Of a DNA stretch of 9,977 nucleotides, positions 4,575-9,977 are shown piece after piece. Made by a program: the position numbers and the translations under genes. Numbering within the stretch: the stretch's first letter is position 1; each line of letters opens with the position of its first letter. The stretch is from CAADGU01 sp964581605 (lineage in GTDB: Bacteria > Chloroflexota > Anaerolineae > Promineifilales > Promineifilaceae), in the NCBI GenBank assembly GCA_964581605.1, contig CAZOPF010000156.1, positions 1 through 9,977 of the forward strand, read 5' to 3'. A model generated the notes under the pieces. That model ran no database searches and was not told the DNA's origin. It was given only the letters and a program-made list of their open reading frames with translations.

Positions 4575-7550
4575 ATGTCCTTCACCACCCCCCTCGCCCT
4601 CCTGTTGTTGCTGGCAATCCCTTTCATCGTATGGGTGGGCTGGCCGCGTGGAAACAGGGGCCGTAACCGGCGGGAGTGGGCCAGTTTGGGATTGCGGGGG
4701 CTGATTTTGCTGCTGCTGGCGCTGGCGCTGGCGGGGACACAACTGGTGCAGGCCAATGACACGTTGGCCGTCGTCTTTCTGGTGGATGCCTCCGACTCCA
4801 TCAGCCCAGAGCAGGCCGAACAGGCAGAACAGTTTGTGCAAACGGCCGTCGCCCACATGTCGCCCGATGACCAGACGGCCGTCATCCTCTTTGGCGGCAA
4901 TGCTCTCGTGGAACGCCCCATGAGCGGGCTGGCCGAACTGGCCCCCATCACCTCCGTCCCCCAACCCCTGCAAACTGACCTGGCCGAAGCCATCCGCCTG
5001 GGGCTGGCCCTCTTCCCGGCTGGCAGCGGGCGGCGTATGGTCATCCTCAGCGACGGCGCGGCCACCATCGGCGATACCGAAGCCGCCGCCAAATTGGCCG
5101 CCAATGCCGGTGTGGAAATCAGCTTCGTCCCCCTCACTCGTGAAACTAGCGGCGAACTGGTGGAAGCATGGGTCACGGATGTGCGCGCCCCCACGCGCAT
5201 CAGCCAGGGCGAGATTTTCCGCATTGACATCACCGCCGAAAGCACAGCCAACATGCCCGCCACCCTGCGCGTCCTCTCCGGCGGCACGGTGGTATATGAA
5301 GAGGCGGTAGATTTGGGGCGCGGCGTCAACAACTTTTCGGTGCGCCTGCGCGCCGGGGAGCAAGAATTTGCCCGTTACCGGGTGCAAATTGAGCCACAGT
5401 CTGACACCTATTTCCAAAACAATGAACTGGCCGCCTTCACCGAAATTACCGGGCCACCGCGGGTGCTGCTGGTGGCCAACGATGGCACGGCCGCCGCTGA
5501 TGGCTCGCCGCAGCCAGACGAAGCGCCCCAGTTGCAGGCCGCGCTGGAAGCGGTGGGGCTGCCCGTAGACCGCACCACCCCCGCCGATTTCCCTTCCAGC
5601 CTGGCCGAATTGAGCAACTACGCCACGATTGTCCTGGTGAACGTTAACGCCAAAAATCTGACGCCCCGCAAAATGGAGACGCTGCAAAGTTACGTGCGTG
5701 ACCTGGGCGGTGGGCTGGTGGCTGTGGGCGGCCCGGAAAGCTATGGCATGGGCGGCTACTTCAAGACGCCGCTGGAAGAGACGCTGCCGGTGGAGATGCA
5801 AATTAAAGACCAGGAGCGTTTCCCGGCGGTGAGCATGGTGATTGTGATTGACCGCTCCGGCAGTATGGGCGCAGACGAAGGGGGCGTGGCCAAAATTCAA
5901 CTGGCGGCCGAGGGGGCGGTGCGGGTGGTGGAACTGCTCAATGATTTTGACTACATCACCGTTATCCCGGTGGACACGGCCCCAGACAATCCCATTGGCC
6001 CGCTGCCCGCCAGCGACAAGGAGACGGCCATCAACCTGATCCGGGAGATTGGTGCGGGCGGGGGGGGCATTTTTGTGCGCACCGGGCTGGAAGCGGCCGC
6101 GGCCGCCCTGACGGAGTCGCCCACGCCCATCAAACATATCATCGTGCTGGCCGATGGCTCGGATTCGGAGGAGAAGGAGGGGGTGCCGGAACTGCTGGAT
6201 GGGCTGACGGCCGAAGACGTGACCATTTCCTTTGTGAGCATTGGCGGGGGGCCGGATGTGCCTTGGCTGCAAGAGATGGCGGAACGGGGCAACGGCCGTT
6301 TCCACCTCACCGACCGCGCTGCCAATCTGCCCCAAATTTTCACGCAGGAGACGACCAACATTCAGCGTAGCTATTTAATTGAAGAGCGCTTTTTCCCCGA
6401 ACTCAGTAGCAACAGTCCAATCTTGAGTGGCATTACGGCCGTGCCGCCCCTTTACGGCTATGTGGGCAGCAGCCCCAAAGACACGGCTCAGGTGATCCTG
6501 ACCACGCACCAGGGCGACCCGCTGCTGGCGGCCTGGCAATATGGGTTGGGGCGGGCGGTGGCCTGGACATCGGACGCCACCGGGCGGTGGGGGCGGGAGT
6601 GGGTGCAGTGGGAAGGTTTCCCGGCGTTTTGGGCGCAGGCTGTCCGTTGGACGGTTTCGCAGGATAGAGATAGCAATGTGGAAACGGCCGTGACTTTCAC
6701 CGACGAACAGGCCACGTTGACGGTGGATGCCCGCAGCACGGCCGGCGACTTCCTGAATAATTTGGCGATGGAGGCCAACGTCGTCGCCCCGGATGGGCAG
6801 GTGCAAAACGTGACCCTGACGCAGGTCGCCCCTGGCCGGTACGAAACCACCTTCACGCCGGAAGCGGATGGCGCGTACTTTATCCGCATTGCGGGCAGCG
6901 ACCCGGCTGACGCGGAAGCGGTAATTGGGCAAACGAGCGGTTGGGTGCTGGGCTATTCACCGGAGTACAAACAGTTTGAAGCCAATCCCGGCCTGCTGGA
7001 ATCGCTGGCGGAACGCACCGGCGGGCAAGATTTGGCCGTGCTGGAAGGGGAAACTGCCGCAACCGATTACATTTTCAACCACAACCTGGCGACAGAGCCG
7101 GTGTCGCAGCCGATCTGGCCCTGGCTGGCGCTGGTGGCGGTGCTGCTGCTGCCCATTGATATTGCCCTGCGCCGGTTGGTGATCACGCGGCGGGACATGG
7201 AGCGGGCCTATGGGGCTACGTTCGGCCGTTGGCTGCCGCAGCCGGTGCAGCCCGCGCCACAAACAGAACAGGTGTCGCGCCTGTTCCAGGCCAAACAGCG
7301 GGCGGGAGTGCAAAAACAGGGGAGTGAGGGAGAAAAGGGGAGTACGGCCGTGCCGCCACCCATTCAGCAACAGGATGCGGTGCAGGTGGAGAAGAAGGTG
7401 GAGGGGAGTGAGGTACGGCCCAAAGTCACTTCGGGTTCGCCGTCGGTTTCATCCCCGCCAGCCAAACCGGCATCCGCCCCTCCCCCCGACAGCGGCACCC
7501 TCGCCTCCCGCCTGCTAGACAAAAAACGGCAGCAAAAGGAGGACAAATGA
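4575..7550 (+). CDS. Membrane protein with two VWA domains and a GATase1-like domain
   Basis: A 991-residue inner-membrane protein of the Bat/VWA type. Order: hydrophobic segment 5-23, basic loop (24-33), hydrophobic segment 37-58, VWA domain 1 (~64-190, metal site DASDS at 71-75), a beta-rich Ig/CARDB-like part (~200-290), a class I glutamine-amidotransferase-like fold (~295-410, with GGGLVAVGGPESYGMGGY at 378-395), VWA domain 2 (~420-600, metal site DRSGS at 426-430), a second beta-rich part (~610-800), a hydrophobic segment 847-867 and a low-complexity Pro/Gln/Lys tail. The basic loop between the first two segments suggests that the VWA domains lie outside the cytoplasm and the tail inside. 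Such proteins use metal-dependent VWA adhesion for complex assembly; the partner is unknown and no MoxR ATPase gene is present. The ATG at 4575 follows a long hairpin and lacks a Shine-Dalgarno. Confidence 0.87.
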   Translation: MSFTTPLALLLLLAIPFIVWVGWPRGNRGRNRREWASLGLRGLILLLLALALAGTQLVQANDTLAVVFLVDASDSISPEQAEQAEQFVQTAVAHMSPDDQTAVILFGGNALVERPMSGLAELAPITSVPQPLQTDLAEAIRLGLALFPAGSGRRMVILSDGAATIGDTEAAAKLAANAGVEISFVPLTRETSGELVEAWVTDVRAPTRISQGEIFRIDITAESTANMPATLRVLSGGTVVYEEAVDLGRGVNNFSVRLRAGEQEFARYRVQIEPQSDTYFQNNELAAFTEITGPPRVLLVANDGTAAADGSPQPDEAPQLQAALEAVGLPVDRTTPADFPSSLAELSNYATIVLVNVNAKNLTPRKMETLQSYVRDLGGGLVAVGGPESYGMGGYFKTPLEETLPVEMQIKDQERFPAVSMVIVIDRSGSMGADEGGVAKIQLAAEGAVRVVELLNDFDYITVIPVDTAPDNPIGPLPASDKETAINLIREIGAGGGGIFVRTGLEAAAAALTESPTPIKHIIVLADGSDSEEKEGVPELLDGLTAEDVTISFVSIGGGPDVPWLQEMAERGNGRFHLTDRAANLPQIFTQETTNIQRSYLIEERFFPELSSNSPILSGITAVPPLYGYVGSSPKDTAQVILTTHQGDPLLAAWQYGLGRAVAWTSDATGRWGREWVQWEGFPAFWAQAVRWTVSQDRDSNVETAVTFTDEQATLTVDARSTAGDFLNNLAMEANVVAPDGQVQNVTLTQVAPGRYETTFTPEADGAYFIRIAGSDPADAEAVIGQTSGWVLGYSPEYKQFEANPGLLESLAERTGGQDLAVLEGETAATDYIFNHNLATEPVSQPIWPWLALVAVLLLPIDIALRRLVITRRDMERAYGATFGRWLPQPVQPAPQTEQVSRLFQAKQRAGVQKQGSEGEKGSTAVPPPIQQQDAVQVEKKVEGSEVRPKVTSGSPSVSSPPAKPASAPPPDSGTLASRLLDKKRQQKEDK
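7536..7542 (+). promoter_or_regulatory. Strong Shine-Dalgarno for the small ORF
   Basis: AAGGAGG is a near-perfect anti-16S match, lying inside the end of the VWA gene. It is 4 nt from the ATG at 7547 and 13 nt from a second in-frame ATG at 7556. It is one of only two strong Shine-Dalgarno sequences seen at gene starts here and is the main evidence that the small ORF is translated. Confidence 0.65.
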
Positions 7551-7792
7551 GCGACATGACCTCCTATCTGGAAATCATTGATTGCCTCATTGATTGCCTG
7601 GCAAACGGGCCAGAACCTGATGAAATTGTCGCTATTCAGGCTTCATCTGTGTTGCCAGCATGGGTTGCTGATCGGTTAGAGGCTATGTGGAACTTCACTT
7701 CTAACTCTGGTGGACTTTCCACTTCACACAATTCGCCACCAGAGGTAGTCACAGAATATTCAAATGTACTTTTAGCGAGTCGTTCTGTATGA
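7547..7792 (+). CDS. Small protein of unknown function, coupled to the VWA gene
   Basis: An 81-residue ORF whose ATG overlaps the VWA stop codon as ATGA, preceded by a strong Shine-Dalgarno, so translational coupling is likely. The N-terminal part (LEIIDCLIDCLANGPEPDEIVAIQ) faintly resembles small Chloroflexota and cyanobacterial proteins of the 'GPSPEEIL' kind, often annotated as hypothetical or antitoxin-like. The second half does not match anything I recognise. There is no signal peptide or membrane helix. Base composition from about 7560 to 7790 is visibly less GC-rich than the flanking genes, and a 12-bp tandem duplication encodes IDCLIDCL. It could be a recent insertion or a decaying gene. 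Function is unassigned. Confidence 0.5.
   Translation: MSDMTSYLEIIDCLIDCLANGPEPDEIVAIQASSVLPAWVADRLEAMWNFTSNSGGLSTSHNSPPEVVTEYSNVLLASRSV
7576..7599 (+). repeat. Perfect tandem duplication of 12 bp
   Basis: CATTGATTGCCT occurs twice without a gap (7576-7587 and 7588-7599). It keeps the reading frame of the small ORF, which therefore reads IDCLIDCL. A perfect in-frame tandem copy suggests a recent slippage duplication. Confidence 0.85.
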
Positions 7793-7828
7793 GTGGTGGC
7801 AAATTTAAGGGCCGTAGACCCCCGCCCG

Positions 7829-7834
7829 TATAAT
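7829..7834 (+). promoter_or_regulatory. Candidate -10 box of the thioredoxin gene
   Basis: A consensus TATAAT lies 33 nt before the ATG at 7868, giving an expected leader of about 27 nt. No good -35 element is found 16-18 nt upstream; the best is TTAAGG at 7805-7810. It supports independent transcription of the thioredoxin gene and favours 7868 as its start over the upstream GTG at 7793, which lies before the box. Confidence 0.4.
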
Positions 7835-7867
7835 GGTAAAGCAGACCCCAAAGATTGGACTCGCCTT

Positions 7868-8353
7868 ATGATCTTTATCAACCAGTTTTCAGGTGTTTTG
7901 GCTTATCTGGCAGTGGGTATGGGATTACTGGCCGTTATTTTGTGGCGAGTAGTGCCGGAAAAGCGGCGGGTGGGGCTGTTAATTGGCACGGCCGTCCTCC
8001 TCTTTGGCGGTTTGCTCATCTTCCGGCCCGAAACGGGCGGCGCTTCGGCCGTGACCGTGCAACAAACATTGGCGGCCAGTAACGGCCGTCCCGTCCTCCT
8101 GGAACTGTACTCTGACTACTGACTGGCCTGCCGCCGGGCAAAGCCTGTCGTGGACAGGTTGGCTGCTGAATGGGGCGACGATGTGGTGGTGCTGCGGGTG
8201 AATGTGCAAGAACCGGCCGCCCAACCGCTGCTGGCGGAACTCAATTTCCGCTTTACGCCCACGTTTATCCTGTTTGACGGCGACGGCCGTGAAATCTGGC
8301 GCACCAATGGCGTTATTGACCCGGATGAAGTGAATGAACAACTCAAGCAATGA
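7868..8353 (+). CDS. Membrane-anchored thioredoxin-like protein, probable selenoprotein (in-frame TGA as Sec85)
   Basis: Read through one in-frame TGA (8120-8122), the gene encodes 161 residues: two hydrophobic segments (8-27 and 34-53) separated by the basic turn PEKRR, a linker, then a thioredoxin fold (~62-161). The active site is Y-U-L-A-C with U85 and C88, where thioredoxins have W-C-G-P-C; the context LLELYSDY before it and RRAKPVVDRLA after it is normal for the family, as is the cis-proline loop FTPTF (P131). The frame is open on both sides of the TGA and ends in a TGA at 8351-8353. Positive-inside topology places the redox domain outside the cytoplasm. Expected role is thiol-disulfide or selenenylsulfide exchange; the substrate is unknown. 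The next base is C (TGAC), a leaky stop context also found at E. coli fdhF. TGA ends several neighbouring genes, so general recoding is excluded. Alternatives are a nonsense mutation of a TGC/TGT cysteine codon or a sequencing error. Confidence 0.75.
8142..8160 (+). promoter_or_regulatory. Candidate bacterial SECIS hairpin
   Basis: CCTGTC (8144-8149) and GACAGG (8153-8158) form a perfect 6-bp stem closed by the loop GTG. It extends to 8 bp with a G-U and an A-U pair (8142-8160). The stem begins 21 nt and the loop 27 nt after the TGA, and the first loop base is G. This fits the rules known for bacterial SECIS elements: a coding-region hairpin shortly after the UGA, a small apical loop with an early G, and a loop distance of about 16-37 nt. 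SelB binding has to be tested; 6-bp hairpins can arise by chance. Confidence 0.5.
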
Positions 8354-9338
8354 ACAATTGCCAATTGACAATGGGCAATGGGCAATTGGCCGCTACGTAC
8401 ACATTTTCTTCATGGACGGCGTGGGCATGGGGGCAGCAGACACGGCCGTGAACCCGTTTGTTACCGCACATATGCCGTATCTGACCGGCTTGTTTGGCGA
8501 TGGTTGGTATGTGCCCAACGGCCGTTTGTCCACCTCCTGCGCCAGCCTCATTCCCACTGACGCTAATCTGGGAATGCCCGGCAAACCACAGAGTGCCACC
8601 GGCCAGGCGGCCATCCTCACCGGGCGCAATGTGCCCCAACTCATCGGCGAACATTACGGCCCCAAACCCAACCAGGCGGTGCGGGATGTGATGGCCCAGG
8701 GAACGTTGTTTGCGGAAGTGACGGCCGTCAACGGCCGTGCTGCCCTCCTTTCCCCTTATCCACAGGGTTACTTTGAGTCTATCGAGAGCGGCAAACGGCT
8801 TTATTCCTCTGTACCACTGGCCGCCACTGAAGCCGGGCTGGCTTTGATGACGGCGGACGATTTGCGGCACGGCCGGGCCATCAGCCCCGACTTCACCGGC
8901 CAGGGTTGGCGCGACTATCTGGGTTATACCGACATTCCCCTCTATACGCCCTATGCCGCCGGGCAGCAGTTGGCCCGGCTGACGCGGGAGTACCATTTCA
9001 GCTTCTTTGAGCATTGGCCCAGCGACCGCGCCGGGCATCGTGGCTCACTGGCCGAGGCCGCCCAACATCTGGAACTGCTTGACGCCGCCCTCAATGGCCT
9101 GATTGAAACCTGGAACCAGGAGAATGAAACCGGCCTGCTTATCATTACCAGCGATCATGGTAACATTGAAGAAAAAGGGCATCGCCAGCACACACGCAAC
9201 CCCGTGCCGACCATCCTGGTTGGCCCAGGCCACGCCGACCTGGCGGCCGAAATCAATGATCTGACGGACATTGCCAAAATAGTTCGCCGTTATTTGCGAC
9301 TGAGAGGCTGGGCGAGGGAAGAAATTCCTAATTCCTAA
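8334..9338 (+). CDS. iPGM/alkaline phosphatase superfamily metalloenzyme
   Basis: Metalloenzyme-domain protein of up to 334 residues, shorter than iPGM (~510) or archaeal ApgM (~400). Two-metal site residues are visible in order: FFMDGVG (D28), the nucleophile loop PQSATGQAAILTG (S87/T89), HWPSDRAGH (D231, H235), TSDHGN (D274, H275) and HRQHTRNPVP (H286). The last two follow the iPGM pattern SDHGN...HTxNPVP. Expected chemistry is transfer or hydrolysis of a phosphate ester through a Ser/Thr intermediate with Mn or Zn; the substrate is unknown and there is no signal peptide. The start is uncertain. The ATG at 8334 overlaps the thioredoxin gene by 20 nt and makes the heptamer repeat code for the N-terminus; TTG at 8358 also lies in the repeat. 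The conserved core begins only at about residue 20, and no Shine-Dalgarno is seen. Confidence 0.82.
   Translation: MNNSSNEQLPIDNGQWAIGRYVHIFFMDGVGMGAADTAVNPFVTAHMPYLTGLFGDGWYVPNGRLSTSCASLIPTDANLGMPGKPQSATGQAAILTGRNVPQLIGEHYGPKPNQAVRDVMAQGTLFAEVTAVNGRAALLSPYPQGYFESIESGKRLYSSVPLAATEAGLALMTADDLRHGRAISPDFTGQGWRDYLGYTDIPLYTPYAAGQQLARLTREYHFSFFEHWPSDRAGHRGSLAEAAQHLELLDAALNGLIETWNQENETGLLIITSDHGNIEEKGHRQHTRNPVPTILVGPGHADLAAEINDLTDIAKIVRRYLRLRGWAREEIPNS
8355..8389 (+). repeat. Five heptamer units CAATKGN at the thioredoxin/phosphatase junction
   Basis: CAATTGC, CAATTGA, CAATGGG, CAATGGG and CAATTGG follow each other without gaps from 8355 to 8389, a strict 7-bp period. The outer units create the inverted pair GCCAATTG (8360-8367) and CAATTGGC (8383-8390). 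The block begins two bases after the thioredoxin stop codon and lies inside the annotated 5' end of the phosphatase gene, so it probably spread into a former short spacer. Confidence 0.85.
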
Positions 9339-9350
9339 TTCATAATTCCA
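9323..9350 (+). repeat. Four heptamer units AATTCNN at the phosphatase/flavin reductase junction
   Basis: AATTCCT, AATTCCT, AATTCAT and AATTCCA run without gaps from 9323 to 9350. The phosphatase stop codon (TAA, 9336-9338) is made by the second and third units, so the repeat sets the C-terminus of that protein. It stops exactly before the Shine-Dalgarno of the flavin reductase gene. Confidence 0.85.
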
Positions 9351-9357
9351 GAGGAGG
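9351..9357 (+). promoter_or_regulatory. Shine-Dalgarno of the flavin reductase gene
   Basis: GAGGAGG lies 5 nt upstream of the ATG at 9363 (with GAG GAG GAG continuing to 9359). It fixes the start codon and indicates efficient translation, in contrast to the kinase, VWA and phosphatase genes, which have none. Confidence 0.8.
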
Positions 9358-9362
9358 AGTAC

Positions 9363-9860
9363 ATGACCATATTATCAGACGATTATCGTGAGGTGTTGCG
9401 CCACTTTCCGGCAGGCGTGACGATTGTCACAGTAACGGCGCCGGGACAACCCAAGCCACATGGGCTGACGGTCTCGGCATTTGCCTCTATTTCGCCCACG
9501 CCGCCGCTGGTTATGATCGCCATTGACCATCGAGGGTTAGGACATGAAATGTTTGAAATAGAGGGCGCTGTTTTTGCGGTCAACATTCTGGCGGAAGAGC
9601 AGGTTGAGCTTTCCAATCGTTTTGCCTGGATTAAGGACGAAGATCGATTTGCGGTGGGGGAGTGGGGCACGGCCGTAACCGGCGCGCCCATCCTGAAAAA
9701 TGCAGTGGCGTGGTTAGATTGTACGATTCACGGCCGTATCACGGCCGGCACCCACACCATCTACATCGGCGAAGTCCAGGCCAGCGGCGTGCCCCGCCCC
9801 GATGAACTTCCCCTCATCTACTGGAATCGCGGCTACCGCAAATTGGCCCGCCCGGACTGA
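9363..9860 (+). CDS. Flavin reductase-like FMN-binding protein
   Basis: A 165-residue protein of the flavin reductase-like split-barrel family (HpaC/RutF type), close to the usual 160-190 residues. Motifs in order: FPAGVTIVT (15-23), the FMN-contact loop GLTVSAFASISPTPPLV (34-50), the strand AVNIL (72-76), the AGTHTIYIGEV strand (128-138) with the histidine often found near the nicotinamide site, and a C-terminal YWNRGYRKL (153-161). Such proteins bind FMN or FAD and reduce it with NAD(P)H, often to feed a two-component monooxygenase, in the cytoplasm. No monooxygenase gene is visible here, so the partner is unknown; a free flavin-binding oxidoreductase role is equally possible. The start at 9363 is set by a strong Shine-Dalgarno. 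It is the last protein gene before the tRNA. Confidence 0.88.
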   Translation: MTILSDDYREVLRHFPAGVTIVTVTAPGQPKPHGLTVSAFASISPTPPLVMIAIDHRGLGHEMFEIEGAVFAVNILAEEQVELSNRFAWIKDEDRFAVGEWGTAVTGAPILKNAVAWLDCTIHGRITAGTHTIYIGEVQASGVPRPDELPLIYWNRGYRKLARPD

Positions 9861-9867
9861 ATTGCGG

Positions 9868-9896
9868 TTGACGCCCCTCCTTGTGCCGTTTAGAAT
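9868..9896 (+). promoter_or_regulatory. Sigma-70-like promoter of the tRNA gene
   Basis: TTGACG (9868-9873) and TAGAAT (9891-9896) are separated by exactly 17 nt; each matches consensus at 5 of 6 positions. Transcription would start near 9903, about nine bases before the tRNA. It is the best-matching promoter in the window and begins only 7 nt after the flavin reductase stop codon. Confidence 0.72.
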
Positions 9897-9911
9897 TCAG
9901 GCTGAACCCAG

Positions 9912-9977
9912 GCCCCAGTAGCTCAATGGACAGAGCACCGGACTTCTAATCCGATGGTTGGGGGTTCGATTCCCTCC
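9912..9977 (+). tRNA. tRNA-Arg(TCT), 3' end cut by window
   Basis: The cloverleaf can be read by hand: acceptor 5' strand GCCCCAG (9912-9918), T8-A9, D arm GCTC/GAGC (9921-9924, 9933-9936), anticodon stem CCGGA/TCCGA, loop CTTCTAA (9943-9949) with anticodon TCT (9945-9947) reading AGA/AGG arginine codons, variable loop TGGTT, T arm GGGGG/CCCTC with loop TTCGATT (9965-9971). The first base of the acceptor 3' strand (C9977) pairs with G9918; the remaining six bases and the discriminator are outside the window. One odd point is a C27-A43 mismatch at the top of the anticodon stem. Confidence 0.93.

Larger units (their letters stand above)
66..9737. repeat. Dispersed palindrome ACGGCCGT, about 27 copies
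   Basis: Hand count gives 27 exact copies. They begin at 66, 513, 1126, 1577, 1799, 2131, 2560, 2615, 2746, 3411, 3876, 4367, 4842, 4875, 6292, 6435, 6684, 7344, 7988, 8082, 8283, 8442, 8518, 8721, 8731, 9669 and 9730. About 0.3 would be expected at roughly 60% GC with independent bases. Copies occur in all three codon phases (Thr-Ala-Val, Arg-Pro and Gly-Arg readings) and in one intergenic region. Every identified protein gene has copies except the small ORF at 7547-7792. Confidence 0.9.

Noticed and set aside
4563..6335. Long open frame of 590 codons on the minus strand
   Set aside because: It is His/Gly/Gln-rich without any domain, and mirrors the GC-rich codons of the well-supported VWA gene; it is a shadow frame.
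7793..7867. GTG at 7793 as start of the thioredoxin gene
   Set aside because: It adds 25 residues without family character and lies upstream of a consensus TATAAT box; the ATG at 7868 begins directly before the first membrane helix.
8120..8122. General reassignment of TGA as a sense codon
   Set aside because: TGA terminates the kinase (4504), VWA (7548), small ORF (7790), thioredoxin (8351) and flavin reductase (9858) genes at the expected protein ends.
8150..8353. Separate short gene starting at GTG 8150 for the second half of the thioredoxin
   Set aside because: It is in the same frame as the upstream part, has no ribosome binding site, and would lack the first strand and active site of the fold. 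A continuous gene through the TGA explains both parts.
4507..9350. Heptamer blocks as a CRISPR array or transposon ends
   Set aside because: Units are 7 bp without spacers, and the three blocks have unrelated sequences; there is no cas or transposase gene in the window.

Overview
The window looks like a GC-rich bacterial chromosome segment of ordinary housekeeping and membrane genes, with no phage, transposon or CRISPR content. The likely source is a Chloroflexota member of the Anaerolineae/Ardenticatenia kind. That is an inference from the Bat-like double-VWA protein, the multi-membrane GAF sensor kinase and general codon style. A strong signature runs through everything: the palindrome ACGGCCGT occurs about 27 times by hand count, in genes of both strands and in one intergenic region, where roughly 0.3 would be expected from base composition.

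Layout. Positions 1-603 hold the 3' two-thirds of a TrpH-type PHP phosphoesterase. It converges on an RlmI-type rRNA methyltransferase (749-1951, minus strand). A 371-nt divergent intergenic region (1952-2322) follows, carrying a 17-bp direct repeat, five helically phased TTTCCCAA/TTGGGA elements, two compact dyads and an extended -10 promoter. After it everything is on the plus strand: a membrane GAF sensor kinase (2323-4506), a double-VWA membrane protein (4575-7550), a small unknown ORF (7547-7792), a membrane-anchored thioredoxin (7868-8353), a metal-dependent phosphatase/mutase-like enzyme (8334-9338), a flavin reductase-like FMN protein (9363-9860), and a tRNA-Arg(TCT) with its own promoter, cut by the window end.

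The main result is the thioredoxin gene. An in-frame TGA (8120-8122) sits exactly where the first active-site cysteine belongs, giving U-x-x-C. The frame continues uninterrupted through the rest of a thioredoxin fold, including the cis-proline loop, and a hairpin that fits bacterial SECIS rules lies 21 nt after the TGA. TGA is an ordinary stop in several neighbouring genes, so a recoded selenocysteine is the best reading, with a nonsense mutation or sequencing error as the alternative.

Other points of interest: the sensor kinase has an intact ATP-binding lobe, but its H-box reads S-P-D-L-R-R-P, so the phospho-acceptor histidine is replaced by proline, and the dispersed palindrome sits inside that motif. 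Three gene junctions carry unrelated repeats that all have a 7-bp period, like the STRR repeats of cyanobacteria. One of them folds into a 17-bp hairpin whose arm ends on the base before the VWA start codon. No single pathway clearly joins the plus-strand genes; they read as a loose co-directional cluster.
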